From Pezicula radicicola (Eukaryota > Ascomycota > Leotiomycetes > Helotiales > Dermateaceae): a stretch of DNA of 64,000 nt. How positions within the stretch are numbered: position 1 is the stretch's first letter; the number at the start of each line of letters is the position of its first letter. A program made the translations under genes and the position numbers. Below the pieces are notes generated by a model that was not told the DNA's origin, made no database searches, and saw only the letters and a program-made list of their open reading frames with translations. Shown here piece after piece: positions 25,227 to 36,693 of this stretch. Where the stretch lies: contig PDUO01000082.1 in the NCBI GenBank assembly GCA_003008705.1, positions 1 to 64,000 of the forward strand, in the 5' to 3' direction.

Positions 25227-25762
25227 ATGGCTCCTGTACCCTCCAGCCCAGTCAAAAAAGCAAAATTCAAGCATTCCACGCCTCGCCGGAGAAATAGGAT
25301 TGCACCAAACATTTCCAGCAAGTTCCCAATTTTCAAGAAACAATCTAGCTCCAGGCAAGCACCGCCTTCACATTACAGGTTCTCGACCGTTAACAGGAAA
25401 ACCGCTTGACTCGTGAGGACTCTTCTCGTCTCGGAAGTATGTTCCCATGTGATCGTCTCCTACCGTCTACCATACTCTTCTTGCTGACGTGCACCTAGTT
25501 TTTCCGCAAAAGTATTCTGATCCAGAGCTTTTCCCAGCAAACTTGCATGATCTAACGCCCGGGATTTCTGTGAAAGGAGAAATGGCTAGAGAATACCTTT
25601 ACATGTCCAACATCCGCCTAGGTAAGCCGCACAAAAACCCAGCGTCAAGTCCCTCGAAGACAATGCATCTCATAACTTATTTCAATCTCGGTTCCTCATC
25701 AGCCTTCACCGGCAAAGACCTCCAGTGGTGGTACCGAATGTCGAGATCCTGGATCGTCGATT

Positions 25763-25945
25763 GGTAACTACACGATTGGCTGGGTTTACGTCCTGCAAGA
25801 AGAGTTTCAGGCTGCATCGCGTATACCCGGGGAATTGTCACCGAATGCCGGCATTGACGAACGTTCACTAACTGGCGAGCTTACCGTAGTGCTTGCTTAT
25901 AACCGGGCGATACTTGAGGAAATGGGCGTCCAGTGGTCCAATTAA
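25763..25945 (+). pseudogene. Possible relic of a PNP-type NLR N-terminus
   Basis: A 60-residue open frame starts GNYTIGWVYVLQEEFQAASR, which resembles the first strand and helix of the PNP_UDP module in fungal NLRs (compare [18 protein letters not shown] in the intact NLR at 21 kb). It continues ...LTVVLAYNRAILEEMGVQ and stops at 25943-25945. No NACHT or repeat follows. The match is short, so a chance resemblance is possible. Confidence 0.3.
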
Positions 25946-25996
25946 CACAATGCCCCACAGGAACCACGCAAGAGTGATAGCTTCATAATCAGTCCT

Positions 25997-26916
25997 TTGC
26001 TTCCATGCCTCTGGCTATGGATCAAGGGGGACCTTGGGCCTACAGACAATATGTGCATTACGTTCCCACCTATCGAATTATTTCCAGTTACTGTTGAGGG
26101 TGGTATAATGAAAGTCGATGTCTCGCTTGATCTTCATCCAAAACATAGCTACAAAGAATGGGAGGTGGACGGCTTTAACATATATAAGTTCGGAAATTTG
26201 CCGTGGATCCTTGGGACACTATGCAGTTGTGTCTTGTCATTCTTCGTCACCGCGGCTAGCAATTCAACACCGACATTGAGCGCTGCAATAGCACTATATT
26301 TCTCCATTCCGAAAAGCTGCGACAATGACTACCGGGATGCCGGTTGGCCTCCATCTTGGAACGGTAGATGCCGATTACGGTGGGGTGATCCTGATCCAGC
26401 CCAAGGATATGCCTGCGGAATTTTCAGCGGCATATTTAAGAAGCGAATGGGAAAACTGGCACTTCTGTTAACCGTGCTGTTCTCGTTTTAACTGTCAGCA
26501 TCTTGTCTTGGATATGGAAATTTGAGCTGAGGGCGGCTTTAGCCTTTAAAAACAGGGGTGTCTCTGGCTGGGTGCAGGTGGTGGGTGCTGCAATTGAGAC
26601 TTTTGTAGCCGTTTCAGCCACGTTCAGCTTTCCAATATTATTGACTTGGAAAATGGGCAAGCACGCTCTAATTTGCATTGGCGGCTGTTTTTTTGCTATC
26701 ACTAATGTGGTTCTCATGTGGCTGTGGATATATCGTGGAGTCGGGCTTTTACCCCTAAGAATCATAGGAGAGGTTGGCGCGATGGCGCTTTTTTCGGTCT
26801 TCGCTGCTTCACAACTAGTTGGGATTGGTCATGTCAACAGCGCAACTACTCTCTTTGCGGTCTACTCGTGGCTTCATTACATCTCAATATCTTGTGTACT
26901 TGGGGATAGTAGATGA
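25997..26916 (+). pseudogene. Membrane-protein-like coding debris
   Basis: Two plus-strand frames are open: 25997-26491, and a second frame from about 26440 to 26916. The second encodes four to five hydrophobic segments: RAVLVLTVSILSWIW, VGAAIETFVAVSATFSFPILL, ALICIGGCFFAITNVVLMWLW, GEVGAMALFSVFAASQLVGIG and a final one near ATTLFAVYSWLHYISIS. No ATG opens it; the frame starts after a TAA. The two frames probably belong to one decayed multi-pass protein of unknown family. Confidence 0.35.
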
Positions 26917-28337
26917 AAGAATGCCACCCATCCTTCGTTTGCTGGTGGGCAGCCCATCGGCCCACCAAAGGGGCCCCTAGAGCTCACGCCGGCGGGAAAG
27001 TAAACCCTTCCACTTCGTTTTATGGCACATAAATATTATAACCTCTTCAATATGCTTCCTCTCTGACATTCTAAAGACTGCGATACCAAGGTATGGCCAT
27101 GTTCTGAGTTAAGGTACTCATGCCACGATCTAAGCTAACGCCATACGTAACCCAGGCCGATCCGCGTCCGCAGCTCCCATAGATGAGAATATCGCCATTC
27201 TCCACTCACTTCTCGAAGTCCCTCTACTACAACGCATGCTCGTTTTTCTTGCTTTATCTCTCCTTATCCCTCCTTTAGCTTTACAGCTGTTTGGTGGGAC
27301 GGGATGAAGGTGGATTAGTGAAGTACAATATCGAATGCTTCAGTTGGGCCTTGTCGTTCTTGGAACATAAATAGCTTGTTTGTCATTTGCTCAACAGTTC
27401 GTTCCTCGATTATTCTCCCGCACAATGTAGGGTCCGTGAGTCACGCATGGAACGATATCACATTACTCCATTCAGAAAAGGCTGCAGCGGTGGTGTCTAA
27501 TCGACTTTGACGCGCTCTTCCAAAGGGGACGGCCCTGACAACATCGGTCGGTTTGATTAGTCGGCTGAGAGAGCATGCGTGATGATCTTCCATTGAAAAG
27601 AGGTCTTTGCAATCTAAAACTAGGGTCTAGGATCCGTTTCGGAGTCCCATCTAGTTCTTGGGATCAGGGGAGTCAAAATCGGCTCTTGCTTGGTCGACAA
27701 AAAAATCGGCCGAGTCGAGTCAGACATCCATGTACTCTTTAAGTAGAGCCGTATTAGCAGAACAAGTACAACTAACTGATCATAGAACCGACTATGGACG
27801 TCAAAGAACCGTTTCTTACACCTGACAGATCAGCACCAGAAGCCATTTCTAGCCATTTCAGCATTTCTCCCAGGATCGACAGCGCTCCCGAGAGGCCATG
27901 GACTCCCACGACCACCGCTCCCACGCGCCGCTATGGTCGCAGGTCTTTCTTCCTGGGAGTCACTGCGATCCCATGAACTCACAGGCTTCCAGGAGCTTTT
28001 CTCCTGGAATCCACCATGATCCTGGGAGACATCCTCCTAAAATCACTGCTACTCCCAGAACCCAGAAGCATAGGGGTTCCTAGAATCATCAAAGTCTTTC
28101 ACCAAAAGCCCCTTCAAAAATTACCTCCAAGTCTGCACATGATTGCACAACCTTCTCACAATAAAGTAAGCATTCACATCGAGCGACCATTCACAACGAG
28201 CCGCTAATTGCTAGAGGCAGGGAGGCGGACTCATCGCCGATTGATATCCGCCGATTAAGCAAATGAGGGGCTGGGAAATGTGGCCTGAAGCTTATAAAGT
28301 AATCGAACTCAACTGTCGAAGCATACCTAATTACCCA
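26917..28337. other. Intergenic, weak internal repetition
   Basis: No gene is recognised. Between about 27865 and 28060 the words CTCCCAGGA, CCTGGGAG, TCCTGGAA and ACTCCCAGAA recur at short intervals in both orientations, giving a locally repetitive, hairpin-prone stretch. Confidence 0.35.
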
Positions 28338-28720
28338 TGGTCTCCGACAACGGCCATACCTCCTGTGCTGTTGTTGACCTAGAAGATTACGCAGTGGCGA
28401 TTGGAAATGGAAGGCTTCTTAACTCTAATGTCTGATATGATTAACATTCGGCAATACGACGAGGACGGCAAAGCTGACCACTTTCTAGATATCTTCGAAC
28501 CACGAAAACGCCTCACTTCTACAGAAATCCGTTGGTTGCCAGCCAGTTTTCCAGTCCCTTCTTATCTCTTATGCGGAAATTTGCCTTGTTATAAATGGTT
28601 TCACAAACCACATTCAAAGTTTGGTCCAATCCTCTCCTATCTAGGCGTGTGAAGTATTCCTTGATGCTCTTCTCCATGGCGTAGTCTGAATAACCTCGTA
28701 AGGCTGCCTTTAGGAAACGG

Positions 28721-29330
28721 TTAAAAAACTATCAAATTAAAGGATAAGCGAGATGCAACCAAGTCAAAATCTTGCTGTAACTTTTCCCACAGCCTTGTCC
28801 TGCCTTTGTGACTGCTGACTAGAGCTGAAGCACAAATCTGTAGACCGCCGATTGGGACAGTAGAAAATATACAGACGAGATAATTATTGATACTTTCAGG
28901 TAGTTGAGTGTGACCCAGAGCTTTGAGCATGATCTCTTTCCTTTTGATGTCTATTGCTGACTTCCACTCTTCTTTCACGGCCGCTTAACCTTCTAACCTG
29001 CTATAGTGCACGACAATCTCGAAAATGGTAGGAAGAAGATTGGAATCAGTGGCGTAATGTTCTTCCTTTTTTAAATATTGTTTAAAGAGCTTCTGAGCCT
29101 CTGCAATTATGCTGCGCCTTGAGTTAATGTTATAATATATGTCAAAAGTTTTGTTCAAAATGGTATACACCTTTGTTGTCCCATGAAACCAGTAAAATTA
29201 ATCAAGAATTGCTCTTGTATTTGTCCTTCTTCAGCATTGACTTCCCAGCTCATCTTTTCAATTGCGTTGCAAATAACCTTGCTAGCAAATGCTTTTGGGC
29301 TTTCTAAAAATCCGAATCTTCGGCGAAAGC
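28721..29330 (-). pseudogene. Decayed ORF of unknown family
   Basis: Minus-strand reading gives coding-like segments: ESPKAFASKVICNAIEKMSW and EEGQIQEQFLINFTGFMGQQ, then after a frameshift VYTILNKTFDIYYN, KLFKQYLKKEEHYATDSNLL, an in-frame TAA at about 28985, and KALGHTQLPESINNYLV to a stop at 28721. The repeated lesions show a dead gene. I do not recognise the family. Confidence 0.3.
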
Positions 29331-29755
29331 CGTACCTATTATCTCAATAGAACTTGTGATCTATTTCCAGACTGAAAAGCTGTTCTCAGAAGGTCCGAGT
29401 CTCCCTAACATATATAACAGATTCTCCACCCTTGTTTGTTCTATAAATACTAGGGCTATTAAATCTCCAATAATTCCAACCTTGTTATAAGCTCTGATTA
29501 GCTAATTCGGCGTCGGATTAGCCAATTCGAGACGCCTCGCACTAGGATACGTACTCTGTTGCCCAAAAATCACGTGTCAGAACTGTCGCATGGGGTATAT
29601 CCTAATATTAGGTTTATATTCGATGCTTTCTGATTTGTGAGATCCGAATCAATTCGCCCTAATCTATAACTAAGGCCACGCAAGCCTTATACATTACAAA
29701 TCACCCATTTTGTATGGTATTCGGGATGAATTCGATGCCTCTTATTCAATATATA

Positions 29756-30140
29756 TAACGTCCGTCCCTGCGTAGCGAGAAACCCACCGTGCCGAGAAGA
29801 CTTTATTGTTTAGGGGTCTTAAATTTCTCTCTTACAAGTATATAAAGTTATAGTTAGTGTGCTATTATTCTTTGGCTATTTCTCTATAAGGATTCGGTTT
29901 TTAGTAAGAAAATACTATAGTTGTGGTTATACTATCGATCGTCTCGTTGACGGCATTAAAACCCTTATTAGCTATTCCCCCCTGTCCTATTATAACTATC
30001 GGCTTGTTTCCGAATTTCGGGGCTACTATACGAAGGCCCTATTTAGAAAGAATATAGCCCTAAGCTTTGAAGACATAGAGTACAAGGAAACCTATATACC
30101 GAGTTTATCCGGATAAAGGGGGAGTACACAAAACGCCAAG
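29756..30140 (+). repeat. Left arm of long terminal inverted repeat
   Basis: This arm matches the complement of 32582-32979. Matches are perfect over the outer 43 bp and scattered over the rest, with clear blocks around AGTAAGAAAAT, AGAAAGAAT, AAGCTTT(G/A)AAGACATA and GAGTTTATCCGGATAAAGG. Differences are mostly transitions, as RIP would leave. Confidence 0.8.
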
Positions 30141-30202
30141 TATATTAATAAGCGAGGAAGGATTTACCGCGGTTACATAATAATGTATTATATTATACAT
30201 TA

Positions 30203-30221
30203 TAACGTCCATCCCTGCGTA
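30203..30221 (+). repeat. Internal third copy of the element end
   Basis: TAACGTCCATCCCTGCGTA matches the outermost 19 bp of the terminal repeat at 18 positions. It lies just inside the left arm in the same orientation as the left end. It may mark a nested or rearranged copy. Confidence 0.7.
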
Positions 30222-30344
30222 CTGCTGGATACATCCGGTGGCAACATTCCGTTGTATATAAACATCAGCTCCCCTAGGACCCTCTCTATCAAAGTTATGA
30301 AAATAAAATATGATATATTTCATGACTATGAATTATTGGGATTT

Positions 30345-31250
30345 CTTAGCGCCTTTCTCGAGCAGCAGCTTGACGACCGCCTCGTGCCCACGCACTGCAG
30401 CCCGTGACAGCGGCGTCGAACCATCACTATCCTTGGTCTCGAGCTCCGCGCCTTTCTCGAGCAGTAGCTTGACGACCACCTCGTGCCCCATCCTTGGTCT
30501 CGAGCTCCACGCCTTTCTCGAGCAGCAGCTTGGCGACCGCCTCGTACCCACGCGCTGCAGCCCGTGATAGCGGCGTCGAACTATCGCCATCCTTAGTCTC
30601 GAGCTCCGCGCCTTTCTCGAGTAGTAGCTTAACGACCGCCTCGTACCCATGTACTGCAGCCCGTGACAGCGGCGTCGAACTATCGCGATCCTTAGTCTTA
30701 AGCTCCGCGCCTTTCTCGAGTAGTAGCTTGACGACCGCCTCGTGCCCACGCGCTGCAGCCCGTGACAGCGGCGTCCGACGATAAAAGCCATCCTTGGTCT
30801 CGAGCTCCGCGCCTTTCTCGAGTAGCAGCTTGACGACCGCCTCGTGCCCATACACTGCAGCCCGTGACAGCGGCGTCGAACCATCGCGATCCTTGGTCTC
30901 GAGCTCTACACCTTTCTCGAGCAGCAGCTTGACGACCGCCTCGTGCCCACTCTCTATAGCCCGTGACAGCGGTGTCCGACGATAGCTATCCTTGGTCTCG
31001 AGCTCCGTACCTTTCTCAAGTAGTAGCTTAATGACCGCCTTGTGCCTATACGCTGCAGCCTGTGATAGCAGCGTCGAACCATCGCTATCCTTAGTCTCGA
31101 GCTCCGCGCCTTTCTCGAGTAGTAGCTTGACGACTACCTCGTGCCTATACTCTGTAGCCTATAACAGCAGCGTCCGACCATAGCCATCCTTGGTCTCGAG
31201 CTCCGCGCCTTTCTCGAGCAGCAGCTTGACGACCGCCTCGTGCCCCTCCT
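30345..31250 (-). repeat. 99-bp tandem ankyrin-coding array, interrupted
   Basis: About nine to ten units of 99 bp encode ankyrins of the form [27 protein letters not shown]. They are very similar at DNA level; the minus-strand phrase for LLLEKGAELETKD recurs every 99 bp from 31210 down to 30355. Two breaks occur: the TAG at 31159, and a deletion near 30488 that removes most of one unit, shifts the frame and lets the last two units resume in another frame to a stop at 30333. Confidence 0.85.
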
Positions 31251-32325
31251 GTACAGCCCACTCGTGTCCAGTATTCATGGCGCACTTAAGTACTTCAACA
31301 GGAAGCTTTTCCAATTTTCCTAAGAACTCTGGCAATGTCCAGTCGAAGAAACGGCGAGCATTTAACCCATTAAAGTCAAGTAAGAATGAAGTAGTGTTGA
31401 AAACAACATCTTGAAGATCCTTTCCATAGTCTGCTTTCAAAAGACTAGTATCACATGTATCTGAAGATATGCCTAGTAAGGCATAAACTTTATCTCGGGG
31501 GTCAGTCGCTTCGCTATTGCGGAATTTACCCAGCATTGTATAAAGATCCCGCTTTTTGGCCCACCATGAGCTATCCCGGGGAGAACCTGGCATGATATCA
31601 ATGATAGATTGGCAGTGTAGGTCTGGGGTGATCTCTAGTAAAGATGGCATAAGAGCGAAGATACTTGCTGAAACAGATTTGCTACCGCAAACGATGTCGG
31701 CGGCTCGGGCGTTACCAGTTTCTTGTATTACCCAGACTCTCTTAAACCAGTTTCGATGAAGGAGCGACTGTAGGCCTTCGACCAGAAGGCCCCACTGGTC
31801 AGGCCTTAGATCGCGTATCACTGCTGACCAGATATCGACCCACTGCTTGTGCTGGCCATCAGAGGGGTGTTTAGCACTCTCTTCCTCTAGCTGCTTCATA
31901 TAATACATAACATAGTCTGTATCATACGTAGCCTCGCCTAACCAGATAATTACTCGTTCAGCCTTGCTATAAATAGATCCCATCTGCTGAACTTGTTGTC
32001 CTTGTTCATTCTCATCGCTTTGATTGATAGAAAGGGCATCAACCCAAAGGACCCGGTCTTTTTCTCGGTAACGGAGATCCCGAAGTGCAAGATATACATT
32101 TTTGGTGACTGTCATCTTGCTGTGATTGATGATTAAATCACATGGTCTAGATGTACTGCCCCATGTGTAAGATAAAGCCGCATAATTGCTGATATCTTCT
32201 GATGAGGGGATCTTTGACTCAAAAAGCTGACATTGAATAGGGTCGTCGTCGAGGCCTTTGAGCACTCGGAGAAGGCGAAAGGCAGGCCCTTCAAGACTGA
32301 TTGGCTTATACTCGAAATTCGTCAT
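31159..32325 (-). CDS. HET domain protein with truncated ankyrin tail
   Basis: ATG at 32325; 388 aa to a TAG at 31159-31161. The N-terminal HET domain is complete: NYAALSYTWGS (about residue 47), VLWVDALSINQSDENEQGQQ (about 91), YSKAERVIIWLGEA, RNWFKRVWVIQETGNA (about 190) and DPRDKVYALLGISSD (about 278). The protein then enters an ankyrin unit ([20 protein letters not shown]) and stops in its second half (GRTLLL-stop). The same frame continues past the stop as several more ankyrin units, so the TAG, which could be a mutated CAG, truncates a longer HET-ankyrin protein. No intron is needed. The gene sits wholly between the arms of the 29756-32979 element. A HET domain that works without the ankyrins is possible. 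Confidence 0.85.
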   Translation of the reverse strand: MTNFEYKPISLEGPAFRLLRVLKGLDDDPIQCQLFESKIPSSEDISNYAALSYTWGSTSRPCDLIINHSKMTVTKNVYLALRDLRYREKDRVLWVDALSINQSDENEQGQQVQQMGSIYSKAERVIIWLGEATYDTDYVMYYMKQLEEESAKHPSDGQHKQWVDIWSAVIRDLRPDQWGLLVEGLQSLLHRNWFKRVWVIQETGNARAADIVCGSKSVSASIFALMPSLLEITPDLHCQSIIDIMPGSPRDSSWWAKKRDLYTMLGKFRNSEATDPRDKVYALLGISSDTCDTSLLKADYGKDLQDVVFNTTSFLLDFNGLNARRFFDWTLPEFLGKLEKLPVEVLKCAMNTGHEWAVQEGHEAVVKLLLEKGAELETKDGYGRTLLL

Positions 32326-32581
32326 TTTTAGTGCTTAGAAGTTAGAACTGAGACATATAGAGAGATATCCCATAGAGTTGTGAGGAGTTGAAGTTGGTTA
32401 ATAGTTGGTGAGCTCTATTTCTTAGGGTCGCTTATATGCATATGTGCGCTGGCCAAGTATGCACGGGACGTTGAGTGGCTGCTTATAGAATAACGCCACA
32501 CTTTATATAAATTCGGTAAAATGTATAATGTTACGACTAGCGTGACTATTAATACGATATTATATAAGCGCAATAAATTCG

Positions 32582-32979
32582 CTTAGCGTTTTGTGTACTA
32601 CCCCCTTTATCCGGATAAACTCGGTATACAGGTCTCCTTACACTTTATGTCTTTAAAGCTTATAGATATTATTCTTTCTTAATAGAAGCTTCGGATTATA
32701 GTCCTGAAATTCAGAAATAGGCTAATATTCGTAATAGAGCAAGGGGGAACAGCTGAAAGGGCTTTCGACGCCATCAACCGGACAATTAATAATATAACCA
32801 AGACTACGGCATTTTCTTACTGCAAACAGAGTCCTTATTTAGGAGTAGCATAGATTGTTAATTACACCAAAAAAAATTAGATATGTCGATATATATACAG
32901 AGTTTAAGGTTTTTAAAATCAAAGTACTTATTATTTTTCTCGGCACGGTGGGTTTCTCGCTACGCAGGGACGGACGTTA
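32582..32979 (-). repeat. Right arm of long terminal inverted repeat
   Basis: This is the inverted partner of 29756-30140. The inward-facing ORF present in the left arm is interrupted here by several stops. Confidence 0.8.
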
Positions 32980-33875
32980 GTCAACTACTTGCCTTGTATT
33001 CAGAGGTCAAGTACTCACAATTCACTCATTATATGCATATATAATTTCCACAAAGTCGTAGTTCAATATACTCTGCCTTTGATCTCCAGCTACAGTCTCT
33101 AAAGTTCGCGCGCCCCCAAAAAGAAGCCGAAATGGTTGAGAGAAATCTTCCCTTAGTGTTGGTTAGAGGTTTTTGTGACACAGATAGCCGACGATAGTAA
33201 TTCAGATCCTAGTCTCTTCAATTTGCGCAAAGCTGAAGCCTAAGGTTACATCCACCACCCTCCCTTATCGACACCTTCTCCCTCATGTAGCGACGAAACT
33301 CCAAACATGCAGCCTAATCAAAACCGAAGCGGAACGCTGTAAACAATCTGACAGTAGCTCCGCAAAACCTGAAGACATATCGAAGAGACAACCTGCGAAG
33401 ACTACACGGGGGAAGGCAAGATGAAACATGAGCAATGAGATATACAACGGAGTCTTCATTTTCACGTTGGCATGATCATTGGAACGTGCTTATAAGACCT
33501 TAGTTCCTGTGGTTTGGATGTGTCTTCCACGACTGAGTACCAGACGAATTTGAAATCCGAACGACGCTCAATGTTGGTCTGGAGGCAGATCGATCCCCCC
33601 CTGTTCCAGGAACTACGTATGAAGTGCAGTTCTGCGGTGGACGTTAGTAGGTGCAGCAGGACATACGACGTTGTGGACAATGGTGGAGCGAATATTTAAA
33701 GACGTAAAGAAGCCATTTCAAGACCCACAGTGATGATGAAGTGCTGGATGTTAGTGAACCAGCGGGGTGGACGGAGGTCGTCTGGGTCTGTCCACAGGGA
33801 CACGATCTACGGGTGAAGGGGGCTGGAGCTGTAAAGAGGTGGCAAGCCAATTGAGAAAACAATATCGTGCGTATC
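32980..33875. other. Intergenic, no gene recognised
   Basis: Short ORFs on both strands at 33283-33955 overlap one another and show no domain. No repeat structure is evident. Confidence 0.4.
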
Positions 33876-35799
33876 ATGCCGGAAGAGGAAGCTGAAATGG
33901 ACATAGTGAAGCCAAAATGTAGTACATGTACGAGATTGCGACATGATTGCGACATGACTGCGAATACCTAGAGCGGAGGAGGAATTCGGGCTCGAAGAGG
34001 AGGAACATGAAGGAGCCGGATGCGAGGCTCGGTATGCTATGTGTACAATCCTGATGTCCTAAGAGGTTCTGACAATTTGCAGCCCAGGTCGAGACCTACC
34101 TCGTCTCCGAACAGAACAAGGCGACTACTAGTACAACCATAGCGACTACAAGCATGAGTATGGAAGCTGCTGATTGGAATAATTTGGGCATGGACATGAA
34201 TATTGATATGGGAGACGACTCTCTTTTGGATGGTAACTTCGATATAAACGCGACGGCGACTTGTTCTCTTAAGAACTCCTGGAGCTCGGTCTGAATGAGC
34301 CTCTGCCCCCGCAAGAAATGATGGACGACTTGCACGAAATATACTTCGAGAAATTCCACCCTCAAATACCTATGATGTATAAGTATCGTTACTATCCATT
34401 ACTATCAAAAGCGCCAAACTCTCGTCCTCACGTCTGTCTACGATATGCGATGTGGGCAGTTGCTACATTTTTTTCTCTTTCTGATAAGTATCATTGCTAT
34501 GAGGACTTGCTGTACGAATGTACTTGAAGATATATACAAGAAGGAGAGATGAAAGTGTGTATACCTATATCTAACGATCCTCGGTGTAATGCTAAAAAGA
34601 GTAGGGGCACGGCGAATCCTTTATGCCGGTATCTCATGGGCAAACTTGGGGCCTTATCTCCAACTTTGAAGCCAAGAAAATATACTTCTCGCGTTCCTTG
34701 ATGAGTACAGGAAGAATGGTCCGCTTGACTTAGATGCTTGGTCTATATAGAATAGACATCGATAGTCCCGATTTCTAACAAATCCTACTATGTGCTTGAG
34801 ATTGGATCGAGCTTAAAAGAACGGCGTCGAACGTTCTAGGCTAGCTACTATAGCGACCGATGGGACAGTTCTAGTATAGGCTGACCTATACTAGTTGGTG
34901 AAAATGAGGTAAGTGTTTTATCACATCCTTATACATGGGCTAACATAAGTCTTAAATCTCCATCAACTTACCGGCATCTGAAGAAGCATTTGAGTCGGGC
35001 GTTATCGAAACCAACCATATCGCTTGCCGAAGCACTTACCCCAGCTGGAGCCCGAAATCTTTCCCCATTCGCAGGAATCATATTGTCAGCCACTCTCTTT
35101 GGACACAACTTCTAACATGTACACAAATCTTGTCCAGATAAGCGTCCCGAGGATCTAATCATGGCGACTTCTAGAAACGGCACCGAAAGATAGACAACGT
35201 TCTGTCTAACACATTTATGTTCCTTCTAGATCATCTGAGCTGCCTTTAGCTGTCACAAACATGAATGTCGTATTCATCTACATAAACATTATTTCTTCCG
35301 CTATATGTCTCACTAGGTTGCCATACTTACTACCGAAAAGCATAATCTTGACAAAAAGTTTATATAGTAGAGCCGATTATAATGTTTGCTAGCTGCAGAG
35401 GAGATTGTTAACATAATGTACCTCGTCTGTCACATTGATGCTATAACGGTAAGGTTCACAGCTCCGGCTAAATCAATGCTAACAATCCTCCAGCTGCATC
35501 CTTGGATTAGCTGTCGTCGCTATGTATCCGCATGTGTCTTCATTAAAGACCACAAACACGGCTCACCTAGTCCTACTAGTACGACAAATCTAGAGTTTCT
35601 ACTTTCCGCCATAAGATCAATAGGAGCGAAACAAACCATCACCAATCATTTCACAGCACAAGTAGAGCTTGATATACAGTCAGTCGGCAACGGTCAAACA
35701 CGCCCAAGTGTGGATTCCACATGGTCTAACGTCCCTGATATTCTAAGTACTCTAATGAATGGAATTCTTCCCGGCCAGGATGGAGTACCAATGACTTAA
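33876..35799 (+). pseudogene. Zn2Cys6 transcription factor, heavily decayed
   Basis: Fragments of one regulator can be read in order. The second half of the zinc cluster is KPKCSTCTRLRHDC followed by EYLERRRNSGSKRRN. An acidic linker follows. Then comes LHEIYFEKFHPQIPMMYKYRY with PHVCLRYAMWAVATFF, the usual start of the fungal transcription-factor middle domain. Later there are INLPASEEAFESGV (about 34969), LSPFAGIILSATLFGHNF (about 35055), and a C-terminal piece 35386-35799 with AAEEIVNIMYLVCHIDAI and LEFLLSAIRSIG. The frame breaks repeatedly, starting with an 11-bp tandem duplication inside the zinc cluster (33936-33957). The start at 33876 is the nearest ATG; the first cluster cysteines are not visible. 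Confidence 0.7.
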
Positions 35800-36689
35800 A
35801 CCAACCTCCAGACTTTGGCCACTAGGAAGCCCTACACTAATAGCATGTTAGGTGTTTTTCCTCCCAGGGCCATTCCCGGAGAGAGCACGAGCAGTTAGAG
35901 TCCTAATTATAGAGAGAGTCTTGACGTGCCGTTAGAACCTTCATCACTGGACCCTATACCTTGGAGCACACGTCTAAAATTAGTCCTTAGTGCGAACGAA
36001 GATTCAACACTACTTCAAACACTACCCTCGAGCAACAAACACCACTCAGTCATCAGAATCTACTACAAATACTATGCAATTCCCGATTCGTTTATCAACA
36101 CCTAATGTGTAGTAATATTTATCCCCTCTAGGATTTCCGTGGTTCTCATTAGGAGCAGTAGTTGGATACCTAATCGACCCTTCAGATCTACTAAGCGAGC
36201 ACTCAAGGAACCCCTATACTTAGACGTCACCAGAAATGCATAAGGAATCCGAAACCTTACAACTACAAACAGGGTATCCGGACGGTGGTGATAATACTGC
36301 GATTTACTGTCCATTTATAAAGAGAAACAACTACTCCGGTGCTAGAGAAACCTGAGGTTCTACGACTCGGCTATATATACGTCTAAGCATCTTTCTCAAC
36401 TACTAGCGTAACGTCCCTCTCCGGTCAACTACTTCGCAACCTCATATACCCGCCTCCAATAGTCATTTAATTAGTAAGATTTTCAAAAATTTACGAGATA
36501 CAATAACTAAAATTCACTACCATCTAGTCCTCTACCTTATTACGATTTCCCTCGTTCTCCTTGCTACAGGAAGCCCTACCTCTGTATCTCACGACCTACC
36601 CGAATTTCGGTAGCATCAGCGGCCTAAAGGACGTAAGCCGTTTTGTAATAATTATTTTGATTGTATCCTCGCACCAGTGGTAGTCTTAG
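35800..36689. other. Intergenic, no gene recognised
   Basis: Mixed sequence without a supported ORF, tandem repeat or terminal repeat. Confidence 0.4.
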
Positions 36690-36693
36690 CGAA

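Larger units (their letters stand above)
29756..32979. mobile_element. 3.2-kb long-TIR element enclosing a HET-ankyrin gene
   Basis: The outer 43 bp at 29756-29798 and 32937-32979 are perfect inverted repeats (ends TAACGTCCGTCCCTGCGTAG). The TA at each extreme fits a TA target duplication, giving an element of 29758-32977. Inverted similarity continues, imperfectly, for about 390 bp on each side (29756-30140 and 32582-32979), including a shared stretch with TACCGAGTTTATCCGGATAA. The only recognisable gene between the arms is the HET-ankyrin gene on the minus strand. No transposase is recognisable. The left arm contains an inward-facing ORF (29859-30116; contains SYYNYRLVSEFRGYYTKALF) whose mutated counterpart can be read in the right arm. 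Confidence 0.85.

Noticed and set aside
27865..28060. Possible CRISPR-like or tandem array of CCCAGGA words
   Set aside because: Word spacing is irregular, orientation is mixed, and the organism is a eukaryote; just locally repetitive.
32901..33000. The long-TIR unit as an LTR retrotransposon
   Set aside because: The terminal repeats are inverted, not direct, and no LTR-element genes are present.
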